64,000 nt of DNA from Capsicum annuum (Eukaryota > Streptophyta > Magnoliopsida > Solanales > Solanaceae). Under the pieces are notes generated by a model, which did no database searches, had not been told where the DNA came from, and saw only the letters and a program-made list of their open reading frames with translations. The DNA lies in assembly GCF_002878395.1 (NCBI RefSeq), contig NW_025856018.1, forward strand, positions 149,147 to 213,146, in the 5' to 3' direction. The position numbers and the translations under genes are program-made. Below are positions 12,006-23,890 of the stretch, piece after piece; position 1 is the stretch's first letter; each line of letters begins with the position of its first letter.

Positions 12006-13804
12006 AGGCTTAAGCTGAACCCACTACTTCCCAACATGATGAAAATTCAATTTGAAAAAGATGTTGATCTTGAGAGTGAAAACTCAAGTGGTCTGTAATG
12101 AATCAAAAAGTGGCCTCCAAAGGGGAGTTAAAGAATGAAGGAATATGGTTAAGTTGAGCTCAGTTGTGCCATGAAACTAAATCAGGCGTTGCTTGAGAGG
12201 CAACCTAAGTTAAGTAGGTATGTTTTATTTTTAGTTTTTAGTTATTTAGTTCACGTAGTTTTTGTTTTTGATTGTGTCACAGGTTTATAGAAAGTTTGAG
12301 TATCGGACACCAAAGCTAAGGAGCATGACAAAGACTGAGTGTGGGGTTCCAAGACCTCTTTTATGTGAAAAGATACTACTAGCTAGACATAGAGGTCTTA
12401 GGGAGTATTAATATGTATTGCTTTTAAGTTTAATTTAAGGAAAAAGTAGATTTTCAAGTGTGTGGAGGGGAAATTCCAAATTTTGCACTCAATTTAAAAT
12501 TTTTTGTGTAAGATATTCTTGTTGGTGCTATTTTTGATTGCATGGAGCAAGTGTTTCAGTTTTGTAAGCATGTTATTTGATGCAAATTAATGCTTTTGAA
12601 ACTCCTAGGCTCATGTTTGTGACTTTTGTGTTATTGGCTTAAATTTGAATTCATGTTATTGTTGGTGGAAAGTGTAAGATGATCCTATGTGATTTAAGCA
12701 TGTGCCATGTGTGATGTAAGTTTTTTTATATTAGTTGTTGCATGTGATGTCTAGAACTTTCTTGGTGTGTGTATAAAGTGAAATAAAGAGTGTGAGTTTA
12801 GGAGATGATTTTTTAATAGCCTTGTTTTATACCTTCTTTTGACCTACCCTTGTGCATAATCCTAGTCAAACACCATTGAGCCTTTCAATTTTCTTTGTAA
12901 GACTTATATGTAGCCTAATCCCTTCTTTGATTGACCTTAATTTTTTCAAAAAACTCCTAAGAACTTTAATGAAAAATTAAGAGAGTAAGGAGTTTGAGAA
13001 ATAAGAGAAAAAAGATGAATTTGATGCCCCAAGGTTATAGTTATTGGTGTTGATAATTGATGGTGGTGGTTGGGAGTGATGTAAATGGTGTTATAAATAT
13101 TCCCATGATTGAGAGAAATTAAACAAATTAATTCATGTGGTATTAAACAATACTTCCACCATGTATTTGTGAAAATGCTTAAAAGAGAGAGATATGGGTG
13201 GATGGAAAAAGTGTAATTTGGTTGTTGAAGATTGGTTTTAAATGTATAATGTAGTGTATTAAAGTGCTTAGAAAGGTTATTTACTATTCCTAAATAGTTT
13301 TTACCCATCCCTTAGCCTATATTACAATCCAGAAAAGTTCTATTTGATCCTAAATTTAACACTCTGATATTAGTGGAGTATGACAGTAAGCCTATGGTTC
13401 ATTATGTGTAACTAGTGAATTCCTTGTGAGAGTGAGCAAAAATTGATTGTTGTACCCATTGTGTTATGTATTGCATTATTGTGAGTAATTAGGGGTAACT
13501 CTTTTGTTGTCAGGGAACATGTTTTATAAATGTGGGTGAATTATATGATGTACTTGATTAGTGAATATGCATGAATTTTCCACTTGTGGAGTCCATTCTT
13601 AAGGCTAGGATGTTTTAGAGTAGTGTTCATAAGCGTTCAACTGTGTATAATATGCTTATTGTTGTAAACATGCATTCCATGGAGTTATTTTAGTGATACC
13701 TTGAATTTCTTGCTTGTGGTAGAAGTGTGGAGTTTCTTCATCTCATGGTGTTGATAATGAAAATTTGTTTGAGGACGAACAATGCTTTAAGTGTGCGGTG
13801 GTGA
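12006..13804 (+). other. Element D 3' non-coding region with polypurine tract
   Basis: About 1.8 kb with no RT, RNase H or integrase. At 12186-12205 'gcgttgcttgagaggcaacc' matches the conserved 'gcGcTTgtTGgGAGGCAACCc' motif found 3' of Athila/Tat coding regions. The end, from 13771 'gaggacgaacaatgctttaa' onward, is the element's polypurine-tract region directly before the 3' LTR. A reverse-strand frame at 12946-13308 has biased, low-complexity composition and I do not count it as a gene. Confidence 0.75.
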
Positions 13805-15594
13805 TGTTCGGTGTATTTATGCATTCTAGTGTAACTATTCTAGCCTATTTAGAATTGTTTTAAGGATAATTCACGTTATTAATGTTTTGATAATGAGATA
13901 AATGTTCATTGAAATTTCCAAGTATGTGTGTACAATGTTTAATGGTGTTTTCACATGAGTTTTGATTCAAATTGATCATTTGGAATTCAATCAAGAAAAC
14001 TAGTGTGACTAGCTTGAGCTGAGTGTTTGTCTAGTCTATCGTGTTGGGTGCCAATGTGTTTTAATGAGTTACTAAGACTTTTTTTATTTTTTTATATATG
14101 AAACAACTTTATTATAATGTTCAAGGGTCAATTGGATTAAGCCAAGGGTAAAAACAATGAGTTAAAGATAAAAGTGAAATTAGCCAATGCTTAGCTGGTG
14201 TTTTTGATTCACTGTTTTGGATGTTGTGCTATTTTGACCTCTAAATTGTTGTGTTTCATGATATAGTATGCTTGGTGGATGGATTATGATGATATATGAA
14301 GGATATAAAAGTTTCAAATTTAGTGTAAACAACTCAAAAAGTCTTGGAATGGGTCAACGGAAGCACAATACAAAAATTGATGCAATCTGGACCCCTAAAA
14401 TATTTTACGCAGGTGTAGGATGTGTGATTGGCCAATGGGTTCATTATGCACTCCATTGGACTCAGAAGGGACCCAAAAATGGTAAAACACCACACCACAG
14501 TATCGAGTAAATTCGCATTTTTCCAAAAGCAGTAGCTCAATACGATAACACTGCTTTGTGCTAAGCACCAAAATCGGGAAAAAGGTGCCCAGTAATGGCA
14601 TTTTGCACTATACCGCGATGTGGTGAGGACCAAAGTCGGGGAAAATCTGCCCATCTGAAAAAAATAGCGTTGAAACCTAATCTAAGTCGTTTTAAAACTT
14701 TTCTACTATAAATATAACGTCCCAAACTCAGTTTTGGACATCTTGGAACCCCTAGACCTCTTGGAACAACATTGGAAGCTACCACGATATATTTTTAGGT
14801 TTTTATTTATTTAATTTTGCTATATTTATGGCTTTAATCATTCATAAAATTAATTGGATGTTGATTATGGCTATTAGTGGAAAAAAACACTCTTTTCGGG
14901 TTTAAAGCCAAGAACATGAAGACTATTGTTTTGGGTTAAATTCGTTTAATTTGCTTATCATTATTGGTTTTTTTCTAATTATTTTATGTATTGATCACCC
15001 GTAAAATACATATAATGTCGACCTTTTGATCCAATAGTGGGTATAGGGAGATAGAACACAGGAATAAACAAAGTATGATTTTTATTTATTTATTAAGTAA
15101 AGAATTCGAATAAGTGTCTAGGACAAGGATGTACTTAGATTCCTTACTTGATTCAAACGTAGGATGATAGCTTTCAAATTCTTAATTGGATTATTACATC
15201 CCCACTCAATGGTGTAGTTGTAATGTCTATATTAGGTAAACTATTTGAGGTTGGGAGACCATAATCATGTAATTAACCCTATGAATCAGCAACCAAGATA
15301 AGCAAGCTAACGAATGAAGTTCAATTACATAGTACGATTTTTCGAAGTGGTTTAACCCTATTTTTTCTCCAATTAATTATTCCCAGACTTTTATTTAGGC
15401 ATTATTTACTTAAATTCCAAGTTACAATTTCAAAACTCTCTTTTAGGTTATGCTTGCATCAATTGAATCTAAATTGTGAACTACAATAGAATAGTTGTTG
15501 GATGAAGTCTCAATGAGATCAATACTTTGCTTTCATTACGCCACTTTACTTCTTAATAAGACAATAAACACTTGCGTGTAAGCTTGGGGGCCAT
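13805..15594 (+). mobile_element. 3' LTR of element D, ~1790 bp
   Basis: Starts TGTTCGGTGTATTTATGC and is collinear with 7842-9635 throughout. The last clearly shared block is 'agcttgg' at 15581-15587, and the final bases have diverged or been lost. Beyond it gag of the interrupted gypsy element resumes. I could not confirm a 5-bp target duplication: the left flank is 'cttga' and the right edge is ambiguous. Differences from the 5' LTR are frequent, so the insertion is old. Confidence 0.88.
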
Positions 15595-16735
15595 CGGCTC
15601 TCCTGTGATAGCCCAAGCTGGTGTGTCTAATGCTGAGTTTCACAAGTCAATCTACTTACTTAACCAGTTGATGGCCACTCATCCTGAGTGTGTTGCTTTT
15701 GTTGATCCATTTACTGAGGTCACTAGAGTTGGTCAATTTATAAGGTTGAGTCCTCAAACTTTCACCATTCCAAAGGTCAAGGAAGATCCTAAAAATTTTA
15801 CTGATGTGACGGAAATGATTTTTTATCTGATGCATGATATTGGTGTGAGAGGTGTCGAGTATGTTTCTTATCAATTAAAGGATGTGGAATATCAGTGGTG
15901 TAAGGAATGGGACTAGTCTAGTGGTGATAATGTTGAATACACTTTGAGGGATGACTTCTCTAGTGCTTTTCTTGATCGCTTATTTCCTCAGGAGTTGAGG
16001 GAGGCGAAGGTTGAGAAATTTGTGAATTTAAAGAGAGTCAAGATGATAGTAAAGAAGTTTGCCTTAAAGTTTCACCAGCTATCACAATATGCTCTAGAAT
16101 TAGTATCTAGCATGATGGATAGAATGAGGAAATTTTCTTTTGGGTTATCCTGTGATTTGACATTCATAAGCAAGATTGCCTTGTTAAATAAGGATATGGA
16201 AATCTCTAGACTTGTGGTATATATAACATAAGTAGAAGAGAAAATAAAGAAGTAAGAAGAGAGGAGTGATAGTCAAAATAAGAATTTTAAGTATTCATAT
16301 CAGGGTAGAGGTCAGCAATAGAGTGGTAGAGATGGTGGAAACTGATCTAAAAAGAAGTTAGGCAATTCTGGTTCCTACTCTACGGCTAGTGCTTCTTATC
16401 CAAAGCCGTCGGGTGATCATCATTTTTAGAATAGTATGGGACCAAGGGTACAATTTGCACATCCTCAGGATTATAGGGCTCAGTCAGCTCCATCAAATCC
16501 CTTTGTAGATTTTGTGGGCCGGTGCACCATGGTGTTTATGAAGAATGGAGGAACAAGTGCTTTAAATATGGTCAGATTGGTTATATGCAGAGGGATTTTC
16601 CTCCCAAGGTTGCTTCAGGTACAAATAAGATTCCTATAGCTACTTTTTCATCTCCTGCACCGAAGTGTTCTTCTGGATCCGACACTGGTTGGAACCGTTT
16701 GTACGCTCTTGCCACTCCCTAGGATTCTAAGGCAT
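15588..16735 (+). pseudogene. Ty3/gypsy gag, continued after element D
   Basis: Plus-strand gag of a chromovirus-like gypsy element. It carries a 'FIRLSPQTFTIPKVKEDPKNF' type block near 15730-15800 (family 'Fl.l.PP.FtG..dPedf'), then 'YQLKDVEYQWCKEWD' ending at 15916, 'RLFPQELREAKVEKFVNL' near 15970-16030 and 'EFAlkfhqLSqYA'-type sequence near 16060-16100. Past 16500 a decayed zinc knuckle reads CFKYGQIGYMQRDF, in which the second Cys, the His and the last Cys are lost. Several stops and at least one frameshift are visible. It is the downstream half of the gag broken at 7841. Confidence 0.85.
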
Positions 16736-17078
16736 CCCCCAATGTTGTTACTGATATGCTCAAACTTTTCTCTTATGATTTATATTGTCTACTTAATCTC
16801 GGATCTACCCTCTCTTATATGACCCCTGGTATGGCTATTCATTTTTCTTCTGATCCTGAGTGTATTCAGGATCCCTACTTTGTGTCTACACAGTGGGTGA
16901 CATCGTTAAAGCTAGGAGGGTTTATAGGGGTTTTGTTATGTCGGACTGGGTAGAGAGACCTTGGTGGATTTGATTGAGTTGGACAAGTTAGACTTTTATG
17001 TGAATTTGGGGCTGGATTAGTTGCATTCATGTTATGCGTCTGTTGATTGTCGAACCCGAAGGGTCAGTTTAAACTTTT
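16736..17078 (+). pseudogene. Gypsy aspartic protease, truncated
   Basis: After gag, the frame from 16756 begins MLKLFSYDLYCLLNLGSTLS. The active-site triad of the family, DPGSTLS, reads NLGSTLS, so the catalytic Asp is lost. Decayed downstream protease strands follow, including a remnant around 'rTRrVsF' near 17050-17075, where similarity stops. The reverse transcriptase that should come next is absent, so the element was cut here. Confidence 0.8.
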
Positions 17079-17565
17079 TTTTAAAATGTGAGGGGTTTCA
17101 TTACACTATGAGGGACCAAATCCCTTAGAGTCGGACATGGGAAATCAAATAGTAAAGTAGTAGGAAAAGAAAACTTTACTGGAAATTAAAGAACACAAAG
17201 ATTTAACGTGGAAACCTCCTTGATCAAGGGAGGAAAAACCATGGCTTTCCCACATATGCTCTCAATAATAAAATATAATCAAATTCTTGATTTCCAACTC
17301 AAATGGGAACTTAACTCTAAGCTCCACAAACTTTCAACAACTCTATTACAAACCTACCTTGACAACTCTACCAAGACTCTCCTCAATATTGATTAACTCT
17401 AACCAATATCACACTTAAGTAACTCTACCTAAGCACTCTTAAGAATAAAAGTAAAGAGCATTACTCTTATAACATGAGTAATTGTATTACAGACTCAAGC
17501 ATGACTAAAGGCAACTCACTATTTCACCACACACAAAAACTATAAACTTGAGCACTGTTGCAAAG
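17079..17565. other. Unassigned segment, possible LTR or small insertion
   Basis: The gypsy protease stops and the reverse-strand Athila fragment begins on either side of this segment. It includes 'atttaacgtggaaacctcc' (17202-17220) followed by 'gggaggaaaaaccatgg', a phrase style I associate with plant copia-type LTRs, but I cannot assign it. A short frame at 17208-17396 is not convincing as a gene. Confidence 0.4.
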
Positions 17566-18330
17566 TTGAGTTTTTACTGATTTTTCACATGAACAATCTG
17601 ATGACTAGTGTATTGACTAGGGTAGAAATACCTCAGATGACTAGGTAGCTCCTTCAAGTCTAACATTGGAGGCTCTTCAATGGATGGCTTCGCCGGTGGT
17701 AAAGGCTGATTCTTAAGGTCAAGATCTAGCTTCTTGGGGGTATAAGAATATGACCCCATTCCTGTCAAACCACAATCAGTTTCTTCGTACTCATCAATAT
17801 CTTTACGATCAAAGTTCATGAGCACAACAGCTAATGGATTAATAGTAAGCTGCTCCTCTAAAGATAATTCCAGCTCTTCCTTATAATAAATATCGACTAT
17901 AGAGAACACATTCATTTCATTGGGCTACTTTATTTATTTTCATACATTGAAATGAACCACTTCATTGTTCATCTGAAATAAAAGCTCATTTGCTCGCAGA
18001 TCAATAAGCACACTTCTGGTTGCGAGGAAAGGTCAACCTAAGATAATGGGCACCTCTAAGTCCACCTCGCAATCCAAAATAAGAAAATCTACAGGAAAAA
18101 AAAAGATAGACATCTTCATTAATACTTCATACAGAACCCCAACAGGCCATTTTACCGACCTATCTGCCATTACAAGCCGCATGTTGGTTGGTGTAGGTTC
18201 TCCCAGCCCCAACTATTTATAAATGTCTAACGACATCAAATTAATGCTAACCCTGAGATCACATAAGGCCTTGGAAAAATCTACAGACCCCACCATATAA
18301 GAAGTAGTGAAGGCTCTCAGATCTGCCTTT
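17566..18330 (-). pseudogene. Athila protease and linker to RT, element F
   Basis: Reverse-strand continuation of the Athila polyprotein. Around 18235-18270 the retropepsin motif reads ALCDLRVSINLM where the family has alcDLGASINLM, so the catalytic Asp is kept but the following Gly is Arg. Downstream are 'LGLGEPTPTNMRLVMADRS' type sequence, 'EVPIILG' and, in the frame at 17915-17574, an acidic linker ending 'LDLKELPSHLRYFYPSQ', which in Athila elements directly precedes reverse transcriptase. The sequence is cut at that point. Stops interrupt the protease. Confidence 0.85.
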
Positions 18331-20330
18331 TTTTAAACTAATAACCTTGTAGCAATCACATTACAATGATGGAGATTATCAACTGATTCATAACTTGCTG
18401 CTCTCTTCTTTTTCAAAAGGTCTTTTATGAATTTGGCATACCCTATTATTTTATCCAATGCCTCTACCAAAGGCACATTTATAGTTAGCTGCTTTAACAT
18501 AGAAATGAATCTACTGAAGTTTATGTTGTCAGTCTTATTTTTTAGTCTTTGAGGGAAGAGAGGTGGTGGTTTTGGCAAATTTTTAACCACAACTTCCTTT
18601 TCCTTGTCCTTATTTTGTTTAAATGTAACAGTCTTCTGACAATCAGGTACAGTGTTTGGAATAACCCTATCTGATCTTGTAGATTCCATAGAATTATCAA
18701 TATAAGCTTCATCCATATCTTCTTCTATCACATTAACTACCAGCTTACCTACAGATTAACTCTCCAACACCTTACCATATCTAGTGGTAATTGCCATGCA
18801 CGATCCATCCTTCTTAGGATTTGGACTGTGTCACTAGGTGACGTGTCGGCCTTCCTTTGATTAAGTGACGCTAAAAATTGGCCCATTTGCTGCTCTAATT
18901 ATTTGATCGACATAGAATGTGAGTCAACCAATTGGTTCATCGAAGATAAATTATTTTTTACCTCAAGTACTCCAGCGTTGGTTGTTTCTACTCCCTTCAA
19001 TAGCTTGGTCATCATGTCCTCTATGGACATCTTCCCAGAACTAGATGTAGCTGTATCACGACTTCCAGGAGGAATATACAACCCACTCCTGTCATTTTTG
19101 TTTTTCTAATTTGCTTGGCCACGATCCTTATATCCGATTCGATTATAATAGTTCCGACCTTCGTTTCCTTGACCACTGCCTCGAAAACCCCCTGATTGTT
19201 TAAGTAATTCACTTCCTTTTCGAAATCAGAGTCAGCTCTTCCCTATGATGCAACATCTTTAACCTTCTCTGTCTTCCCTGATAATAACTTCTTAGTGAGA
19301 AGGTCCATCTATATTTTCATGTGAGCCATATCTTGGTCATGTTCCTCTTTCCTTCACCGTTATTCTTCAGTCATACCAATAGATACAGTAGAGCTTGTTA
19401 CCTCAGAATCTCTAGTACGCCAAGCTCTAATCTACTTTGCCATACGATCTAGCATCTCAGATACCTCAATAAAGGTGAGATCCATGAATGACCCACCCGC
19501 AGCATTATCTACCGCTGGCTTGGTCACCAAATTCAAGGCTCTATGTAATATCTCCATCAAATGGACATTTGTCATCTGATGATTTGGGCACCGTATAAGC
19601 TTCTTCTTGAACCTCTCCCAAGTTTTATGGAGAGCCTTAGTTGGAAGCTATCTGAAATTGCTTATCTCATCTCTCAATTGTGCTCTCTTGGACGGCGGAA
19701 AAAGTCTTTCTAGGAAAGCATCTTTGAGTTACCTTCAATTGGTGATAGAGTCAAGAGTTAGCCCATTCGGCCATTGAGTTGCCTCTCTAGATAGAGATAA
19801 TGGAAATAGTCCCAAGCAAATTGCATTTTGACCAACCCTAAATTGTCAAACGACTTGCATATTGAGATAAAATTAATCAGATGCATATTCGAATCGTTGC
19901 TTGGAAGTCCACCAAATAACCCTTTGAGTTGCAGCAGCTGGATCATAGTGCTAGTAATGTTGAACTTGGATCCGGGTGCTAAAGACGGAGGAATAATAGC
20001 CTGTGGCTCCATCCCCATCTAGTTCATCATCGTCATCATCAAAAGTAAACTGTACAGCTTTGTATTTGGGTCTCATTCTAGCATGGTGATCTCTGTTGAC
20101 AGGTGCAGCCAAATCATCTGCACGCCTTGGATTTAATAACTCATCATCACCCTGATCTTCATCATCAGGATTTGGTGCCCGACCTGGGTTATCAACGTTC
20201 TGCTAATTTACTTATGCAACTACCAATGCAGCTAATCAAGCCTACTCCTATTGAGCAATTATTCTTTCAGGGTCTCATTGCGCATCCATTCTGACAATGA
20301 GATGTGGTTCAGGATTTATAGGTAATAACG
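18331..20330 (-). pseudogene. Athila gag, element F
   Basis: Reverse-strand gag with the Athila order. 'NITSTMIQLLQLKGLFGGLP' with 'MHLINFISICKSF' lies at 20018-19758 (family 'k..li.miQ...F.G.psEdPn.Hl..Fl.icdtf'). 'IRCPNHQMTNVHLMEILHRAL' type sequence is near 19600-19540 and 'DNAAGGSFMDL' near 19510. A frame at 19081-18899 holds 'MTKLLKGVETTNAGV', and 18731-18333 contains 'PPPLFPQRLKNK' and 'NVPLVEALDKI', the conserved lead-in to protease. Multiple stops and frame changes break it. It would have supplied the capsid and nucleocapsid functions. Confidence 0.88.
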
Positions 20331-20466
20331 GTTGACCCGATCTCCATGTATTTGGCATTCACAAGAGTCAACCTATTCAAAACAAAAACAACAAACAAAA
20401 TGTAAAGTTTGAGAATCTTTGACCAAAGGGTCTATTGATTATCACAAACTTAGTTGACAACCGTAT

Positions 20467-20484
20467 TCCCCGGCAACGGCGCCA
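20467..20484 (-). promoter_or_regulatory. tRNA-Asp primer binding site, element F
   Basis: The reverse complement reads TGGCGCCGTTGCCGGGGA, the canonical Athila/Tat primer binding site with no mismatch that I can see, 5 bp from the LTR end. It fixes the orientation of element F as reverse strand and identifies 20490-22039 as its 5' LTR. Confidence 0.95.
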
Positions 20485-20489
20485 AAATT

Positions 20490-22039
20490 TGATACGCCTA
20501 AATTACAACTCTCAGTAGAAAGTGTAAGCGGTCTCTGTCAAATATAGAACCCAACTTGGTTGGGTGTCGAATCCCACAGGGAATACTGTGCTCACTAAGT
20601 GTCGTAATTGTTATTAGACTGTTGATCAGAGTTTCTTAACCAAAATGGTTTTTTTTTTAATTTGTAAAATGATAAATTGTAACAAGGTTAGTTCAACTAA
20701 TGATTTTCTCCATCTTTTATAAATTTATGAGATTAATCAAACCAGGGTTATGATCACCAAAATGCTAGCATCATTTGGGTTCAATTGCGAGAAAGGTTGA
20801 ATCCTATTATATATTCATTAGTTTCTCAACCTAAATGGATAGGTTATCCTATAATTTTGATAAACTCATAGGATGCCTTATTCTTTCAACCTGATTCTTA
20901 TGTAAGCTAATCCTATTAGGGAATTAGCTATTACTCTAAAGGTTAAGGCCCTTAGAATTCATGTAAACATCTTCTTTTCCCCACAAACACTTTCCTCTCA
21001 GACAAGCGGTGTTCTAGGGCTTACTCCTCATGTTTGCAACCAAGAAAAGTCATTAAATAAAGTCATGAAATTAAAGAGAGGTTTATGCAATGTTATTCAA
21101 TTATGGAACTCAAATTGATTCCAAACCCATAGATGCATTTCACATTAAGGATCTCATAACCCTAGTTATGAGATTTAGCCCAACACTCCATAGAAGATAA
21201 AGAATTCATTCTTGTATTATTCATAAATAAATAGAAAGTTTACTTACAAAGAACCCCAAGAATCAGTTCTTGAATCTTCAATGATCAGTTGTTTAATGCT
21301 AAAATTCCCCAAAGTACTTGGATACCAAGAGGTTCAATAGATGAAAAGAAAATTTATAAAAGGTAAAAGTTGCATTCTTAACCCTAAAAGTTGTTATTTA
21401 TATGTCCCAGCTAGAAAAATAATTTAAAATTTAAAAACAGAAAAACCACATCCTATTTGATGGACCATATGATGGACCGTCAAAGATCTGACGGTCCACC
21501 ATCTTTTCCGTCAATCGATTCATCCAAATGGCAGTTTCTGGATAATATCTGATGGTCCACCTGGTGGTCCATCGATTGACTGATGGTCCACCATCTTTAC
21601 TATTGCGGAGTCCTTTTAGAAGGCAGCTTCTGGATAAGAACTGATGGTCAATCTGGTGGTCCATCCCAAGATTGATGGTCTACCACTTTGATCGTCACAG
21701 AGTTCCTCTAGAGAACAGGTTCTGGATAAGAGTTGACAGTCAATCTAGTGGTCCGTACCATGTCTGACGGTCCACCACCTTGATCATCATCAAGTCCCTC
21801 TAAGAATTATTTTCTGGATAAGTGTTGACGGTCCATCTAGTGGTCCGTCACATGTCTGACAGTCCATCATTTTGACCGTCAATTCCCTTTTTTTTCTACT
21901 TTTTCTAGTGTTTCTTTTGTGATTATCTCCTTTCACTGAAACACTAAAAACCTTCATTAAATATCACTTTGGTTGCTTGAAAACATACAATTTTCCTAAG
22001 AAAATGATTGTAAATGTTTCGTAAAACACCAAAACATCA
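20490..22039 (-). mobile_element. 5' LTR of Athila element F, 1550 bp
   Basis: On the reverse strand the LTR begins TGATGTTTTGGTG and ends GGCGTATCA just before the primer site. Near 20560-20580 the reverse complement holds 'gtgggattcgacacc', the Athila LTR signature. Its upstream half carries the 92-bp repeat listed separately. The partner 3' LTR is missing because the element is cut at 17566. Confidence 0.85.
21450..21890. repeat. 92-bp tandem repeat with palindromic core inside an Athila LTR
   Basis: 'ttctgg' followed by 'ataa' recurs at 21536, 21628, 21720 and 21812, a constant 92-bp step. Each unit carries two or three copies of a 'gatggtccaccatc' or 'tgacggtcca' type inverted repeat plus 'ctggtggtccatc' variants. 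At least four units are visible, with clear divergence between them. The same short palindrome occurs in the Tekay-like LTR near 4490-4660. Confidence 0.9.
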
Positions 22040-23890
22040 ATACGTTGTAGGATATTTCTTTTTATGCTATTTTGGGATGACACTCTGGATACTATTTTTA
22101 TTTGGTTTTGAGATACTAACTTTTTGGGTTCCATGATGGTGCCCTCATTTTATGGATTATTATGTTTTTCTCTTAGTTTTAGTTTTTCTTTTACTTAGAT
22201 TTTATTTTGATTTTAACGATGCATGACAAGTTTTTTCCTATGATGGATTGAGTGACGACATTCTTAAGGGTAAAACATTGTGTTTAGGTTTTAAGGCATA
22301 GGTGCGGGGAAATTCTGAGTACCCGTAACATAAATGTCATGAATGTAAGGGAATTCTGAGTACCTATAGCATTGTAAAGTTCTAATTTGGGATCACATTC
22401 TATGCTATTGGCAAAGTCTGAGTAGCATTATGGTTAGTTAGCCCATTTTGAGCCAAAATGTAAGACTAAGGTTTTGGTTGTAGTCATAGTTTAGCAAATT
22501 TTGCATGGTGCTAATTCAAATTGAACAATCCCATCTTTCCAAAAATTTTGAAAATCAAGGACATGGACGTAAGCTATGTTGTAACAAATCTTTTTATCTT
22601 CTTGTGGCTTCTTAAATTTTTGACTTGTGAATAGAAATAGATACTTTAATTTTGTCTTGTGAATAGAAATAGATACTTTAATTTTGTCTCTAGCGGGAGG
22701 GACATTTGAACTCCCTTGGTGAATGTTTCATTCCATGTGTGGTGAGCTATTTGTATTTATTTCTTATATACTTTTGTCATCTAGAGCTTGCCCCGTTAGT
22801 CTTTCAAAGCTAATTTTGATTGTATATGGTTGGAGAAGGGATCTTTTGCAATATTTGTGGCTTTGGAAACTACTCTAGCCTAAAAAGCTTTCCCATGCAT
22901 AAATGTAGTCCCTAGTTACCCACTTTGAGCCTTTGGACATTTCTTTGGAAATTACATTACAAGCTGTGACCCATCCTTTTATCTCTCTCTTTTGAACCAT
23001 ACCTTTTTTAAAATTAAAAATGCAACTTGAGGCTAAAATCCTAAGTTTGGGGTGGTAAAGATCGATGGAAGTAAGTTTTGGACCACAAAGTTGTAAGTGA
23101 AATGCCTAATATGCTTTACCATTGTAAGCAAGTAAATAGTAATCAGAAAGGATCCAACAAAGGAATAAATTGCCTGAAAGTGGTAAGAAAAGGAAATGGG
23201 TGAACAAAGGAACCAAGAAGTAGGCATGATAACAGAAAGAAAATAAAAAAGAGTGGCCTATAGTAAAAAACGTGGATTCAATAGGGTGATGTGAATGTTG
23301 AAATATGGGTGTAGCCATGTTGTTCCTAAATGATATCTTACCCTAACTCAAACCTACGTTACAAGCTTAGAAAGCCCTTTGAGATCTCTGGCCATTTACT
23401 TTCTTCGTAGAGGCGATGGAAAATAGGGGCAAGCCTATGGTATGACACGTGCTACATAGATATTTCTTTTGTGAGCAAGAGAGTTTTTGCACTTAGAATT
23501 CCTTGTTACATGTTTGGTAGTTAATTGAATGGAATTCTCTTTCTTCTGAGGTTGGCATATGAAATAATTGAGGTGGGTGATTGCGTCACCTCCCAAACAA
23601 TGAGGAAAATGTAGTATAGCTTAGTTGTGGTAAAAAAAGCCGCTTCTAGGGTATTAGTTCTTGTTCCTTGGTTGCTCTTTAAAGTTTTATGCATCCTTAA
23701 ATATTGCAATTTTATAATGAGGGGTGTAGTGAAACTAGCCCAGCATATATGCAATGAGCTACCTGTGGTGATGACTAAAGTTTAGGTCATTGTGATCTTT
23801 AAGGCATAAAGTTTGGGGCATAGATGATTGTGTCTTATAGTAAGAGGTAGTGTTGCTTGAGGACAAGCAATAACTTTAAGTTGAGAGTAT
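22040..23890 (+). mobile_element. 3' internal region of Athila/Tat element E
   Basis: No coding frame of weight. The end, 'gcttgaggacaagcaataactttaagttgagagtat' spread over 23852-23890, is the Athila/Tat polypurine-tract region (compare 13771-13804). The T-rich stretch 22140-22230 resembles the 3' untranslated part of Athila elements. Upstream coding parts are missing; element F abuts at 22039. Confidence 0.6.
22624..22687. repeat. 32-bp tandem duplication
   Basis: A 32-bp unit beginning 'cttgtgaatagaaatag' and running to 'ttttgt' starts at 22624 and again at 22656 with no visible difference between the copies, so it is a recent slip compared with the decay around it. Confidence 0.95.

Noticed and set aside
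12946..13308. 120-residue reverse-strand frame rich in His, Thr, Asn and Leu
   Set aside because: Lies in the 3' non-coding part of element D, with biased composition and no domain.
7837..15600. 'cttga' and 'cttgg' as target duplication of element D
   Set aside because: The second copy falls inside sequence shared with the 5' LTR, so it is not a flank.
21450..21890. Regularly spaced repeats resembling a CRISPR array
   Set aside because: The 92-bp units are diverged, directly tandem and palindrome-rich inside a plant LTR, with no unique spacers; the context is eukaryotic.
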